DNA of 46,375 nucleotides. Source: JAUVIB01 sp964424545. Its GTDB lineage: Bacteria > Calditrichota > Calditrichia > Calditrichales > Calditrichaceae. Below the pieces are notes generated by a model. It was not told where the DNA came from, did not search any database, and saw only the letters and a program-made list of their open reading frames with translations. This document shows, one piece after another, positions 26,463 to 35,600 of the stretch; the first letter of the stretch is position 1, and the number at the start of each line of letters is the position of its first letter. The DNA is taken from positions 1 to 46,375 of the forward strand of contig CAYRJN010000004.1 in NCBI GenBank assembly GCA_964424545.1. The letters are read 5' to 3'. Both the position numbers and the translations under genes were made by a program.

Positions 26463-27282
26463 TAACGATTTATTTTTTACTTATTTTCATACATTCAACA
26501 GTCAAATTTATAAAAAAAACCATTCATTTCAAATTACAACAAACAATTGAAAAAATATATTTGAAGCAAAGATTAGTAAAACAACAATCGCTTTCTTAGC
26601 CCAAGAAACCCCGATTGGTTGAAAAGAGACCGCCAATAGTCATTCTCTTATACCGTAAAAATAACTTTTTCTAATTTTATTGTATTGGAATTTAAAAAAA
26701 TTAACAAATTTCAGACATTTTTAATATTATTTTAAACTTCGTTTTAGTATTCTATATTATGCTTCAAATATTTATTGTATATGCTCTATTTCAGATTGTC
26801 CGGATTAAATCAACAATATAAAATAATAGTATATCATAAAATTATTCCAACATGTGCGACCCCATAGTCATTCCCGTATGTTTTAAGCTGGAATCTGAAT
26901 CTTGCTATTTATGATTCAGATTTTCCGATTCATCGAAAAATAAAACCTTGACGGCTCTACCCGTACTTTTTTCATTAATCACTTTTCGAAGCTATGTTCT
27001 TATTTATTTTTTCGGTAGCTTTTATTAAGCAGCGTTTTTCTGAAAATTTGAGTTATTTTTTTATTTTTGGGGAAAGTTTTTGATTTTTAAATGTAAAAAA
27101 TATTGATTTCATTTGATATAATTGTTACAACCCAATGTTCATGAATAGCCCCTTCCTAACAATAGGGATGCAGTTTCCTTTGATGATTAGACAGTTTTAT
27201 TACTGTAAAAAATTTATTGACATAAATTCTATAAAAAAACAAAATGCATCCGCTTAAAATAAGAAACAAAATCGTGCATGCC
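26463..27282. other. Longest non-coding region of the window
   Basis: About 820 nt, very AT-rich, without a credible gene on either strand. It holds the promoter of the patatin gene at its left end and the end of the DUF4175-like transcript at its right end. The only clear structure is the hairpin at 26892-26924. No tRNA, no CRISPR-type direct repeats and no transposase remnant could be recognised. A small regulatory RNA cannot be excluded. Confidence 0.35.
26892..26924 (+). terminator. Hairpin with short T-tract (plus-strand terminator-like)
   Basis: AATCTGAATC and GATTCAGATT form a perfect 10-bp stem around an 11-nt loop, and TTTT (26921-26924) begins in the distal arm. There is no annotated plus-strand gene before it, so an unannotated transcript, a minus-strand structured leader or a degenerate dispersed repeat are all possible. 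Confidence 0.3.
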
Positions 27283-27411
27283 TTATTCGGCTTTTTCCAG
27301 CGTTTTAAAATAGGTTTTTATTAAATTCTTATAATCCTGATTGTATCCCTCTTTTAAAGCTCTGTTAAGCGCATCCTCCAGATGCTTCCTATTCAAATCA
27401 TATTGATTTTT
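27283..27411 (-). pseudogene. Out-of-frame C-terminal tail of the DUF4175-like gene
   Basis: Read in the frame one base from the main coding frame, this segment encodes NQYDLNRKHLEDALNRALKE, then GYNQDYKNLIKTYFKTLEKAE and TAA. It has no start codon of its own near the junction other than a TTG. One extra A in the A-run at 27407-27411 would fuse it to the upstream protein directly after ...SRDPGAVK. The pattern of a short helical terminal extension is what I would expect at the end of this family (recollection, not a search). Confidence 0.65.
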
Positions 27412-30400
27412 ACGGCTCCTGGATCGCGGGAATAATATTTTTCAGCTGCTTGCGCCTTGCGCTTCTTAGAATATTCCCGTTGTTGAGCAGAACGCTGCGC
27501 ATCAAGGAGTCTTGAAAGAATTTGCCGCTGCCTTTCGATGGTTTTAGGATTGACGTTATTTTTTAATAAATCTTGAATCACTTCTTCCATATCTCCCGCT
27601 GCATCGCCTATTCGTCCCAACATATCTTTTCTATTGCCCATCTCTTCAGCCATTTTTTCCAATGCCTCTTGAACGGCTCTTTGTTCCTGAGCGAGTCTTT
27701 GCGCCTTTTGCTGCCAGGAAGGAAGCTGTCCGCCGTTTTTATTTCCTCGTATAAGATTTAAGGATTGATCATTAATTTCGCCCTGTTTTTGAGCCATATC
27801 CTGCAATTGTTTCATAAATTCTTCAAAACCGGTTCCTGAAGAAGATTCGGATAGTTTACCCATCGAACTTTGCATTTTCATAAAGCTGTCATTCAAACCG
27901 GCCATGGCGCTTTGCTGGTCTCGTGCGGCCTGAGAGCCTTGACCATTCTCGGTCAATCCGTTTAGGCTTTTTTGCATCCCCTTTTGCGCGTTTGCCAAAG
28001 AACGACCGATATTTTTATCCATAAAAAAGGTTTTTTTAGAAAGTTCAACTACTGACGATGTTGTTTTTTTAAAATTATTTAATATCTCGCTTTGCTTTTC
28101 GGCCAATTCGCGCTGTTTAATGGTGTAATCCGACGACCGTTTTGTCTGCTTATATAATTTTTCCTGCTCCATAGACAATTCAAGAAGCTGTTTCATTACG
28201 CTAAGCATCTCTTTTTGCACTTCGGCTTTACTTTGTTCGCCCATTTTTCGTTGAGCTTCTTGTAAATTTTTCTGCATTTTCTGCATTTGTTTCTGAAGAT
28301 CTACGGATTTTTCCTTTGCTTCGTTTTGTTTATTTTCAGCAATGTTTTGCTCGATATCCATGCTGTTTTGCTGCATCGCTCCTTGTTGCAATTTTTCCGA
28401 TTCCTCATTAAGTAAATTTTCCGTTTTTTCATATTTTGCAAGTAAAGGATTTTTTAAAACATTTTCCAAATCGCGTTGCAATGAATGCAAATTGTCTTCC
28501 TGTTGTTTTTGTATATTCCGTAAATTTTTTCGATCCTTTTCACCTAAAGACTGCTTTTCGAGTTTTTTCGATATTTTTTCCTGTTGCTCTTTAAGCATCT
28601 TGGCTTTCTGCACCAATCGATCTATATGCTGTTCCAGCTTCACCTGTTCCAAAAGGGCCATAGTGCGTTCAATACTTTCTTTAAAAGCTTCCTGATTTAG
28701 CTTAAATTTTTCCAGCGCTTTTTGCACATCTTTTGGATTAGCTTTATCCATTTGTTTTTGTAGTTCTTTCATGGCCTGCATTAATTCCGGTGTTGCTACG
28801 TCTTTAAACATCTCTTGTAACTTCATGAATTTTTGCAACACTTCTTCACTAATCAGATTATTTTTATCGAGCTTTTCAACCATCTCCTCAATCTTGTTTT
28901 GTACGTCATCCACCTTTTTCTGTAATGCTTTTTGCTGTTCGATGGATTGTTCTATTTTTTGTTTTGTTTGCCAATCTAGCTTTTTGCTTTTTTTTATCTC
29001 TCGCTCTATCTCTTCCAACCTTTTTTTCAAATCCTGAGATTCTTCTCGAACATCTTTTAAATCATCAATATTTTTATCTTCCGTTTCACTAAAAGCGTCA
29101 AACAAATCATCAACTGAAGGAAAACGCACATAATAAATTTTACTTTTCCCTATTCCGGGTCCATTAACATTATTATTATCGTAAACCACGGCGTAATATT
29201 TGATACTTTCACCAAATGCCAAGGGAAGAACGTTAAAATCCCATAAATAATCTATTAACAGACGATTGTCTCCGCTTGACAAATGTAAGGCTATCTTTTT
29301 ATCTTTTTCCGTATTGCTGGTATCCGTATGTATTATTTGATAAACAAGAAAAGCTTTTATAATTCCGAAATCATCCTCCGCCTTAATTTTTAATGGCAAT
29401 GTAACGTCAAGGGTAACTTCCACATCTTCCCCCGGTTGAACAATATCAACAAAAGGCGTATTATCGCTGATTGTTTGAATTCGGTAAATAATAGGATTAA
29501 TATTCTGCTGACCGGCGGTGTCGCTTAAAATAATTTTATATCGGTCGTTATTACTTATTTTAAAAGAGGCAAAGGCCGAATTCCCCTTTACAATCAAGGG
29601 CTTGTTCCCTTTTTGATAAAATTGAATTTCAGCGCTTTTTAATAATTTATTGGCGCTCAATTTAAGATTGACTATCGATCCCGGAAGAGCTGTGATATCG
29701 CCTATATTACGGTTGAGAAATTCATTAGGCAGAGAAGTATAGGCCGGAGGTAGAACGGATATATCAATTTTCTCAATTGCGGGCGGCACTAAAACTTTTA
29801 CAGAGTAAACGGGAGAGATAATTTTATCTCCGTATTTACGCTTATTTAAAGCGGCGGCAACTATTTGATATGTAAACGGCTCATTAACTACCGGAATTTT
29901 TCCGAAAAGCTTATCATTTTCCATCGAAAGCTCAAGCGACTTCTTTTTATCTCCGTCAAAGATAACCTTTCCGCCTAATATTTCCGGGCCGGTATAAGTC
30001 ACATTTAAATCTACAGCGCTGCCTTTGACCACTTTAACATTTCCGGGATTCACATCAAAATGATATTCGGGAATTCTTAAATAATCATTAAAAGGATTAA
30101 GCAGCCTTTTACTCGAATGAAAAATATTTTCGCTTTGAAAAATCAGCAGGATAATCATACCGCTAATTATGGGAATATAAAGCGCTTTCTTAGGGAGATA
30201 ACGCTGAAAAATTAATTTTTCTTTAAAATCAACCTCACTAAAGCGGTTTAAAATTCTTAATACGGCGGCCCTGATTAAATCTCTGGAAACATTTTTTCCT
30301 TCGCTTTTTGTCATTAAATTATAGCTGTTTGCCAGTTCGTCTTTAATTTCAGGAAATAGTTTACCGATTTCAAAAGCTACATCGGTAAAATCTGAGCTGC

Positions 30401-30659
30401 GGCGTATGTGTATAAGGGCCATTATATTTTTAATAACGTATTTATTGAGAAAATAGATACCCAAAAAAATGTTGATAATTAAAAAACCGAGACGAGTAAC
30501 TTTTGAGAAATAGAAAGTATGGTCGGCGAGAGCAAGGCTTAACCAGACGGTGGAAAATAATAATATCAAAATAAAAAGACCGCTCGCCGTTTTATAAAGC
30601 AGCTTTCGTTTTTCATAATGATATATGTTTAAAACAAGTTTTTCTTGTTTTTTATCCAT
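27393..30659 (-). CDS. DUF4175-like membrane protein with long coiled coil
   Basis: The main frame gives 1088 residues. The N-terminal 180 residues contain two adjacent membrane helices (about 22-45 and 56-75) and a third (about 158-175). A periplasmic beta-rich region (about 190-530) with Ig-like segments follows, then an exceptionally long Gln/Glu/Lys-rich coiled coil to the end (about 545-1075). This layout and the DUF4159 gene 10 nt upstream match the DUF4175/DUF4159 pairs of FCB bacteria, where they often accompany MoxR-type ATPases and VWA proteins (not present here). Function unknown; a mechanical or scaffolding role across the periplasm is a guess. A frameshift at 27407-27411 appears to remove the native last ~40 residues. 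Confidence 0.85.
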   Translation of the reverse strand: MDKKQEKLVLNIYHYEKRKLLYKTASGLFILILLFSTVWLSLALADHTFYFSKVTRLGFLIINIFLGIYFLNKYVIKNIMALIHIRRSSDFTDVAFEIGKLFPEIKDELANSYNLMTKSEGKNVSRDLIRAAVLRILNRFSEVDFKEKLIFQRYLPKKALYIPIISGMIILLIFQSENIFHSSKRLLNPFNDYLRIPEYHFDVNPGNVKVVKGSAVDLNVTYTGPEILGGKVIFDGDKKKSLELSMENDKLFGKIPVVNEPFTYQIVAAALNKRKYGDKIISPVYSVKVLVPPAIEKIDISVLPPAYTSLPNEFLNRNIGDITALPGSIVNLKLSANKLLKSAEIQFYQKGNKPLIVKGNSAFASFKISNNDRYKIILSDTAGQQNINPIIYRIQTISDNTPFVDIVQPGEDVEVTLDVTLPLKIKAEDDFGIIKAFLVYQIIHTDTSNTEKDKKIALHLSSGDNRLLIDYLWDFNVLPLAFGESIKYYAVVYDNNNVNGPGIGKSKIYYVRFPSVDDLFDAFSETEDKNIDDLKDVREESQDLKKRLEEIEREIKKSKKLDWQTKQKIEQSIEQQKALQKKVDDVQNKIEEMVEKLDKNNLISEEVLQKFMKLQEMFKDVATPELMQAMKELQKQMDKANPKDVQKALEKFKLNQEAFKESIERTMALLEQVKLEQHIDRLVQKAKMLKEQQEKISKKLEKQSLGEKDRKNLRNIQKQQEDNLHSLQRDLENVLKNPLLAKYEKTENLLNEESEKLQQGAMQQNSMDIEQNIAENKQNEAKEKSVDLQKQMQKMQKNLQEAQRKMGEQSKAEVQKEMLSVMKQLLELSMEQEKLYKQTKRSSDYTIKQRELAEKQSEILNNFKKTTSSVVELSKKTFFMDKNIGRSLANAQKGMQKSLNGLTENGQGSQAARDQQSAMAGLNDSFMKMQSSMGKLSESSSGTGFEEFMKQLQDMAQKQGEINDQSLNLIRGNKNGGQLPSWQQKAQRLAQEQRAVQEALEKMAEEMGNRKDMLGRIGDAAGDMEEVIQDLLKNNVNPKTIERQRQILSRLLDAQRSAQQREYSKKRKAQAAEKYYSRDPGAVKINMI

Positions 30660-30669
30660 AATAAAAAAT

Positions 30670-31350
30670 TTAATTTAATAGAGCATATAGAAAAATATTA
30701 AGGGCCATTTTTAAGGCCTGTATTCTAACCGCTTGAGGATCGTTATGTATCTCCACATCTTCACAACCGTCGCTGATATCCGTATTAAAACTATAAAAGC
30801 ATACTAAACGTCCGTTAAAAATCAAACCGTAGCCATGCGGCGGCCCCCCGGCATGCTCATGCACCTTAGGCAATCCATTATTGAATTCATAATAAATATG
30901 ATAAATGGGGTGAGAAAAAGGCAATTCGACAAAATTCAGTTCAGGAAAAACCTTTTTCATCTCTCTGCGGAATGAAACATCCATACCGTAATCGTCATCG
31001 GCAAAGAGAAAACCACCGTTTGTCAGATAACGCCGTAAAATTGTGACTTCTTCATTGGTAAAACGGATATTCCCGTGACCGGCAATATAAGCGATAGGAT
31101 ATAAATTAAATTCCGGATCGTTAATTTTATAAGCCGCTTCCCGCTCGCCTACATTAATGGATAATTCGTTTTTTACCTTTTTTAAAATATTACGCCAGGT
31201 AGTTTTATTCCCATACCAATCGCCGCCCCCGCCGTAATGAATGCGCACGGGAACGATCTTTTGAGCATAGGCGCCGTTTATCATAATAATCAGAAATATC
31301 AGCAGTGTTTTCTTTAAATTTCTCAAATATTTATCATTGGCAATAGTCAT
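30670..31350 (-). CDS. DUF4159-domain exported protein
   Basis: A 226-residue protein with an N-terminal signal or anchor (TLLIFLIIMINGAYAQ), followed by the DUF4159 domain: VRIHYGGGGDWYGNKTTW, IAYIAGHGNIRFTNEE, LRRYLTNGGFLFADDDYG, FSHPIYHIYY and GLIFNGRLVCFYSFNTD. The fold is thought to resemble class I glutamine-amidotransferase/ThuA proteins, but no activity is established. It is the first gene of the transcript following the terminator at 31375-31408 and is followed after 10 nt by the DUF4175-like gene, so the two are surely co-expressed. Confidence 0.9.
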   Translation of the reverse strand: MTIANDKYLRNLKKTLLIFLIIMINGAYAQKIVPVRIHYGGGGDWYGNKTTWRNILKKVKNELSINVGEREAAYKINDPEFNLYPIAYIAGHGNIRFTNEEVTILRRYLTNGGFLFADDDYGMDVSFRREMKKVFPELNFVELPFSHPIYHIYYEFNNGLPKVHEHAGGPPHGYGLIFNGRLVCFYSFNTDISDGCEDVEIHNDPQAVRIQALKMALNIFLYALLN

Positions 31351-31374
31351 TTTGTCTCATTATTTAATCGTAAC

Positions 31375-31408
31375 AAAAAAAAATCCCATAATGTTCACAT
31401 TACGGGAT
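31375..31408 (-). terminator. Strong intrinsic terminator closing the STAS/DUF456 operon
   Basis: On the minus strand ATCCCGTAATG pairs with CATTATGGGAT (11 bp, one G-U) around a 4-nt loop, followed by an uninterrupted run of nine U (A-run 31375-31383 on the plus strand). It lies about 25 nt after the DUF456 stop. It separates the large minus-strand operon from the DUF4159-DUF4175 pair. Confidence 0.92.
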
Positions 31409-31433
31409 ATCATAATTTTATCGGATTGGTTTT

Positions 31434-31943
31434 TTACACGATTTTATACGCAAGCATAACCGCAACGGTTACCGAACCGATTGTTTTAACCGATAATCCG
31501 GCCAATTTTCCAATCAATACGCCAACGGTTGCGTGCAAGCTCTTACGAAAATCCGCACTACGGTAAAACTCCACAAGAAACGTCCCTAATAATACGCCAG
31601 CTACCGACCCCACTAATGCGCCGACTATCGGAGTTACGAATGCGCCGCTTATAGCGCCGATAATACCGAGAACAATACCACCTCCCAACCCCCATTTTGA
31701 AGCGCCGTATCGTTTTGATGTTAAGTTAATTAACAGGAATTCAAGTAATTCAACGGCAAGGACAACAACAAAGATTAAGAGTAAATACGAAAATGAAAAC
31801 TCCTGAAATTTATTAATCAAGCCATAAAAAAGACCGCTTACCGCTATCAATGTGTTGCCGGGAATCCCAATAAAATTGGAAATAACGAAAAAACTTATTA
31901 ATGCAATAAATAATGCATCAACTACAACGCTCATTTTGTACAT
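31434..31943 (-). CDS. DUF456-family membrane protein
   Basis: A roughly 169-residue protein with about four hydrophobic segments and the Gly/Ala-rich repeats typical of DUF456: GIPGNTLIAVSGLFYG, KWGLGGGIVLGIIGAISGAF, PIVGALVGSVAGVLLGTFLVEF and HATVGVLIGKLAGLSVKTI. The glycine-zipper pairs suggest tight helix packing. Function unknown. It is the last gene before the terminator and starts 6 nt after the STAS gene. ATG 31943 is followed three codons later by ATG 31934, which has AGGATG seven nt upstream and may be the true start. Confidence 0.88.
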   Translation of the reverse strand: MYKMSVVVDALFIALISFFVISNFIGIPGNTLIAVSGLFYGLINKFQEFSFSYLLLIFVVVLAVELLEFLLINLTSKRYGASKWGLGGGIVLGIIGAISGAFVTPIVGALVGSVAGVLLGTFLVEFYRSADFRKSLHATVGVLIGKLAGLSVKTIGSVTVAVMLAYKIV

Positions 31944-31949
31944 CCTATG

Positions 31950-32651
31950 TTAATTTTTATTAGCGAATTCAAATCTTTTAACTTTGCTATTCAAATTAAG
32001 TTCCACTAATTTTGCTCTAACCTCAAACCATCCCAGCTTAGTATAGCCATAAGTTGCCGAATTTAAAACTCTTTTTATTTTCAACGCGCCCAATATGGGA
32101 TCGGTCTTAACTATCATTTTAATTTTTTCATCCACAGGCAAATCGGCTGGATCTATATTTTTTTCTTCCTCTTTAATACCCGCTTCCCCTTCCGTTGCGG
32201 CAGGCGCGCTGACAGACTGTTCGACCGAAGGCTGGCTTACCGGTTCGGATTTGGGAAGAGTAATCTCTTTAGCGACCGATTTTCCCGCGGCTTCAAGCAT
32301 CTCAAATTTATTAACAGCCTGATCAACCGTATCATAGACATCAAGAATATGATGAAACTCCAACAGCTCAAATATCCCATATACATCCGGCACCATACGA
32401 ACAAGTTTTAAATCGCCGCCGTTTTCTCTAATAGACTTAATTTCACTGATAAAAATACCCCAACCGGCGCTGCTGATATAATCAACATTCCCCAAATCGA
32501 CAATAATATAAAAGCGTCCTTGTTTCAACAGAGCGCTTAATGCCCGCTCCAGTTCAGAAGAGGTGGTTGTATCAATATATCCGCCAACTTTAATAATGGA
32601 TATATGATTTCTACTACCGGCAATTTCCGTTGATACTTGAATTCCTTCCAT
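31950..32651 (-). CDS. STAS-domain (RsbV-like) protein with C-terminal winged-helix-like module
   Basis: A 233-residue protein. Residues about 8-115 form a STAS anti-anti-sigma domain with the phosphorylatable Ser in VDYISSAGWGIF. A low-complexity Pro/Ser/Glu linker (about 125-172) leads to a C-terminal module (about 173-233; DEKIKMIVKTDPILGALKIK ... LNLNSKVKRFEF). That module aligns without gaps to residues 729-788 of the neighbouring phosphatase fusion, about 20 of 60 identical by eye. The STAS domain is the expected substrate of the RsbW-like kinase and SpoIIE phosphatase encoded 39 nt upstream. An almost perfect Shine-Dalgarno (AAGGAGG, 32657-32663) sets the start at ATG 32651, not the TTG just before it; expression is probably high. 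Confidence 0.92.
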   Translation of the reverse strand: MEGIQVSTEIAGSRNHISIIKVGGYIDTTTSSELERALSALLKQGRFYIIVDLGNVDYISSAGWGIFISEIKSIRENGGDLKLVRMVPDVYGIFELLEFHHILDVYDTVDQAVNKFEMLEAAGKSVAKEITLPKSEPVSQPSVEQSVSAPAATEGEAGIKEEEKNIDPADLPVDEKIKMIVKTDPILGALKIKRVLNSATYGYTKLGWFEVRAKLVELNLNSKVKRFEFANKN

Positions 32652-32690
32652 CAATTCCTCCTTTTAAGGATAGCTAAGCTCCACGATGTC

Positions 32691-35600
32691 CTATTTTTCC
32701 TGAGTGCCAATTAAAGATTTCATGGCAATCTTACTTTTTAAAATATCCTTTTGAGCTAATTTTTTCCTAATCAGTTCTAACTGATCTTCTTTACTATTTG
32801 TACTTTTTGTATGTTTTTGTTTATTATTTTTTAGCTGATAATATATAGAGCCGACTTCATTAATGACACGAAAAACCTTATCATAACTTGTTAAGTTATT
32901 GATTTTTTCAATATAATTCAATAAAAGTTTAATTTTATTATTTAAAAAAGTGATTTCATACTGCTCGTACTTTGTTTCAAAAAGCTCCATACACAAACGA
33001 ATTTGTTCAATTATTTGTCTGATGTCTCTAATATCTTTTAAATAGGACGAAGTCAGAATATCGCTTAAAATAATGATTATCTTTTTTATATCATTTTTAG
33101 AGACATCCTTTTTGTCATAATCTTTTGAAACAAATTTCAAGGCGTTTAAATTCCCTTTTATCGAAGCATAAAACTTATCCAGTTTAACACTGTCCGCCTG
33201 AGCGGCAACCCTGCTTAACAACTCATCCCTAATTAATTGCGGTTGTGATATATTTTTTGTTTCTTTTACTTCAGGACGATTTTCTATTACCGTCGCCGCT
33301 ACACTTGTTTTTTTCTTCTGATCGGATTTTTTCTTTACCGCGGTTTGTTTTTTAACTGTTTTTGTTTTTTCGGTTTTAGTTGTTTTTTGTTTTAATCTAT
33401 TTTTGCTTTTTTTCGCTTGTTTAATTTGCTTTGATTTTGTAACGCGCTTCTCTTGTTCATCCATCTTCGGTTTTACGGCATACGATTTGTTCTCCAACTC
33501 TTCTTTACTGGGTGAAAACGATGTAATAATGGTGCGTTTTTCATTATCGTCATTTACTATCGGTTGTCGGAAGCGAGAATCAATTGTATGGCCGCTTTTT
33601 TCAATTTCGCTCTCCAACGATTCAAATCCAAGAATTACTTTCCCGTCCAGCGTAAGCAGTGGCGTACCCGGCTGCTTAATGTGCTTTTTACTTCCGCCTT
33701 TTTGAACAAAACGTATTCTTTTTTCACGCGTATTCAGTTTCATTTTAACCAATTCATTATAAAGTCTACGCTCGTCAATCTTCACAAAACCGTATTTTTC
33801 CGTATCCAATTCTTTACAAATCCGCTTCGTTCCATATTCCGGATGATTTTTAATGATATCAAATATTTTCGTTTTTACTTCAAGCGATATATGCTTTTTC
33901 TCAATTAAATCCTGTCCTGATAGGAACTCCTTTAACCCCTCAAGACCATGCTGGTCGACAATACTTTTATATTTATAATAATGATATTGTGAAACGCGCA
34001 TCATTTCACACGCTTCTTTAACCGTCCTGCCGCTCTCTACCAGCTCAAACAATTCCTTTTGGACTTTATAAACGACATCCCCGTGCATCATTTTTTCTTT
34101 CACGGCAACAAAAGTGATATCGTCATTTTGCGGTGCGCCTTGCGTAAATGCTGCAATATCCCCCTGAATACTTTTTACAAATTCTCCCACATCCATATGC
34201 GCATCACGACGGATAGCGGATAGAAACCTTTCGTCACGATATAATTCACGTTTATTGTTCATGGCTTCGGTAATACCGTCCGTATACAGCACTAAAATAT
34301 CATCTTCGCGCAATCGAATAGAGTCGGACTCAATGGTTTTGTCAAATAAATTGATATCCGGCAATTGGATACCGACCGGGAATCCGGTTGGGTTTAGATA
34401 ATAGGTTTGTTTTGTGGAGCCTCTGTAAAGAATCATGGGATTATGACCGGCGCTGGCATAATGAATCACTCTGTTTCGCGAATCAAGTATCAGATAGAAC
34501 ATAGTTACAAACATACCGCGTTTCATATCGTCGGTAACAAAGCGGTTTACCTTTGCAAGCACATCGGCGGGATTTTTATTGCCGCGCGATTCGAGCCGTA
34601 GTGCAGTTCTAATCATGGTCATAATCATTGAGCCCGGTACGCCTTTACCGGAAACATCCGCCACGCAGATGCCCGTTGTGTCTTCGTCAATAGTCACAAA
34701 ATCAAAAAGATCGCCGCCTACTTCTTTTGCCGCTTCATAATAAGCGCCGATATCATAACCTTCTACGCTTGGAAAATCGCTGGGCAGCAACATGTGTTGT
34801 ATTTCCTGCGCTACCTGCAATTCTTTTTGCAAGCGTTGCTGCTCCATCAAAGTCACCTGGGCTTCCCTAAATTTATGGGTCATTTGATTAAAAGCCTGAG
34901 CAATCTCGCCGATTTCATCGGTTGTATCAATATCAATTTCGTCCTGATCAACTTTACCGTGTACAACCTGCCGAACCCATTCCGCCAAACCGTGGAACGG
35001 CAGCATAATCTTGCTGATGAGAAAAAACAATCCGATATAACTTAAGATTAAAACAAGCAAAACAATGATTAATGTTTTGATTTTATAGCGAAAGCTTTTC
35101 GTTTCAATAACCGCTTCGGGCACACGCACATGCACATAGCCGAGCAACGCGCCGGTACCGCTCAAATTCTGATGAATAGGCGTCGTTAATTCATATAAGG
35201 TTAGCGTATCGTCCAAAGTATATTTATACACAACAACCTGACCTATGCTGTCTACGAATTCATGCCCATCGGGCAATACATAGTCGCCGAGCTGATCAAC
35301 ATTTTCCAGGTCGCTGCGGGCAACCATTTGGTTATTTACCGAACTGATGGAAACATCATATATAACGTCAGGGTTGCTTTTTTGCAACGAATAAACTTTT
35401 TCAAAAAGATTCAGATCGGATTCATTCAAGATGTCGTCGATAACATATTCGGAAAGCACTTTGCTTTCCATAGCCGTTCGCGCAAGTATTTCATTCCTGA
35501 TATTGGTATCGGCGTTAAATATAAGAGGTATAAAAATAATGCCCATTACAAACGTAAGAATAACCGATACGATGATCGTATAACGCATACGCATGGACAG

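Noticed and set aside
6770..27003. A 17-nt near-identical string (CGAAACTATGTTCTTAT at 6770-6786 and CGAAGCTATGTTCTTAT at 26987-27003) in two intergenic regions, considered as a shared promoter element.
   Set aside because: A rough estimate says a few 17-mers with one mismatch are expected by chance between positions of a 46-kb AT-rich window.
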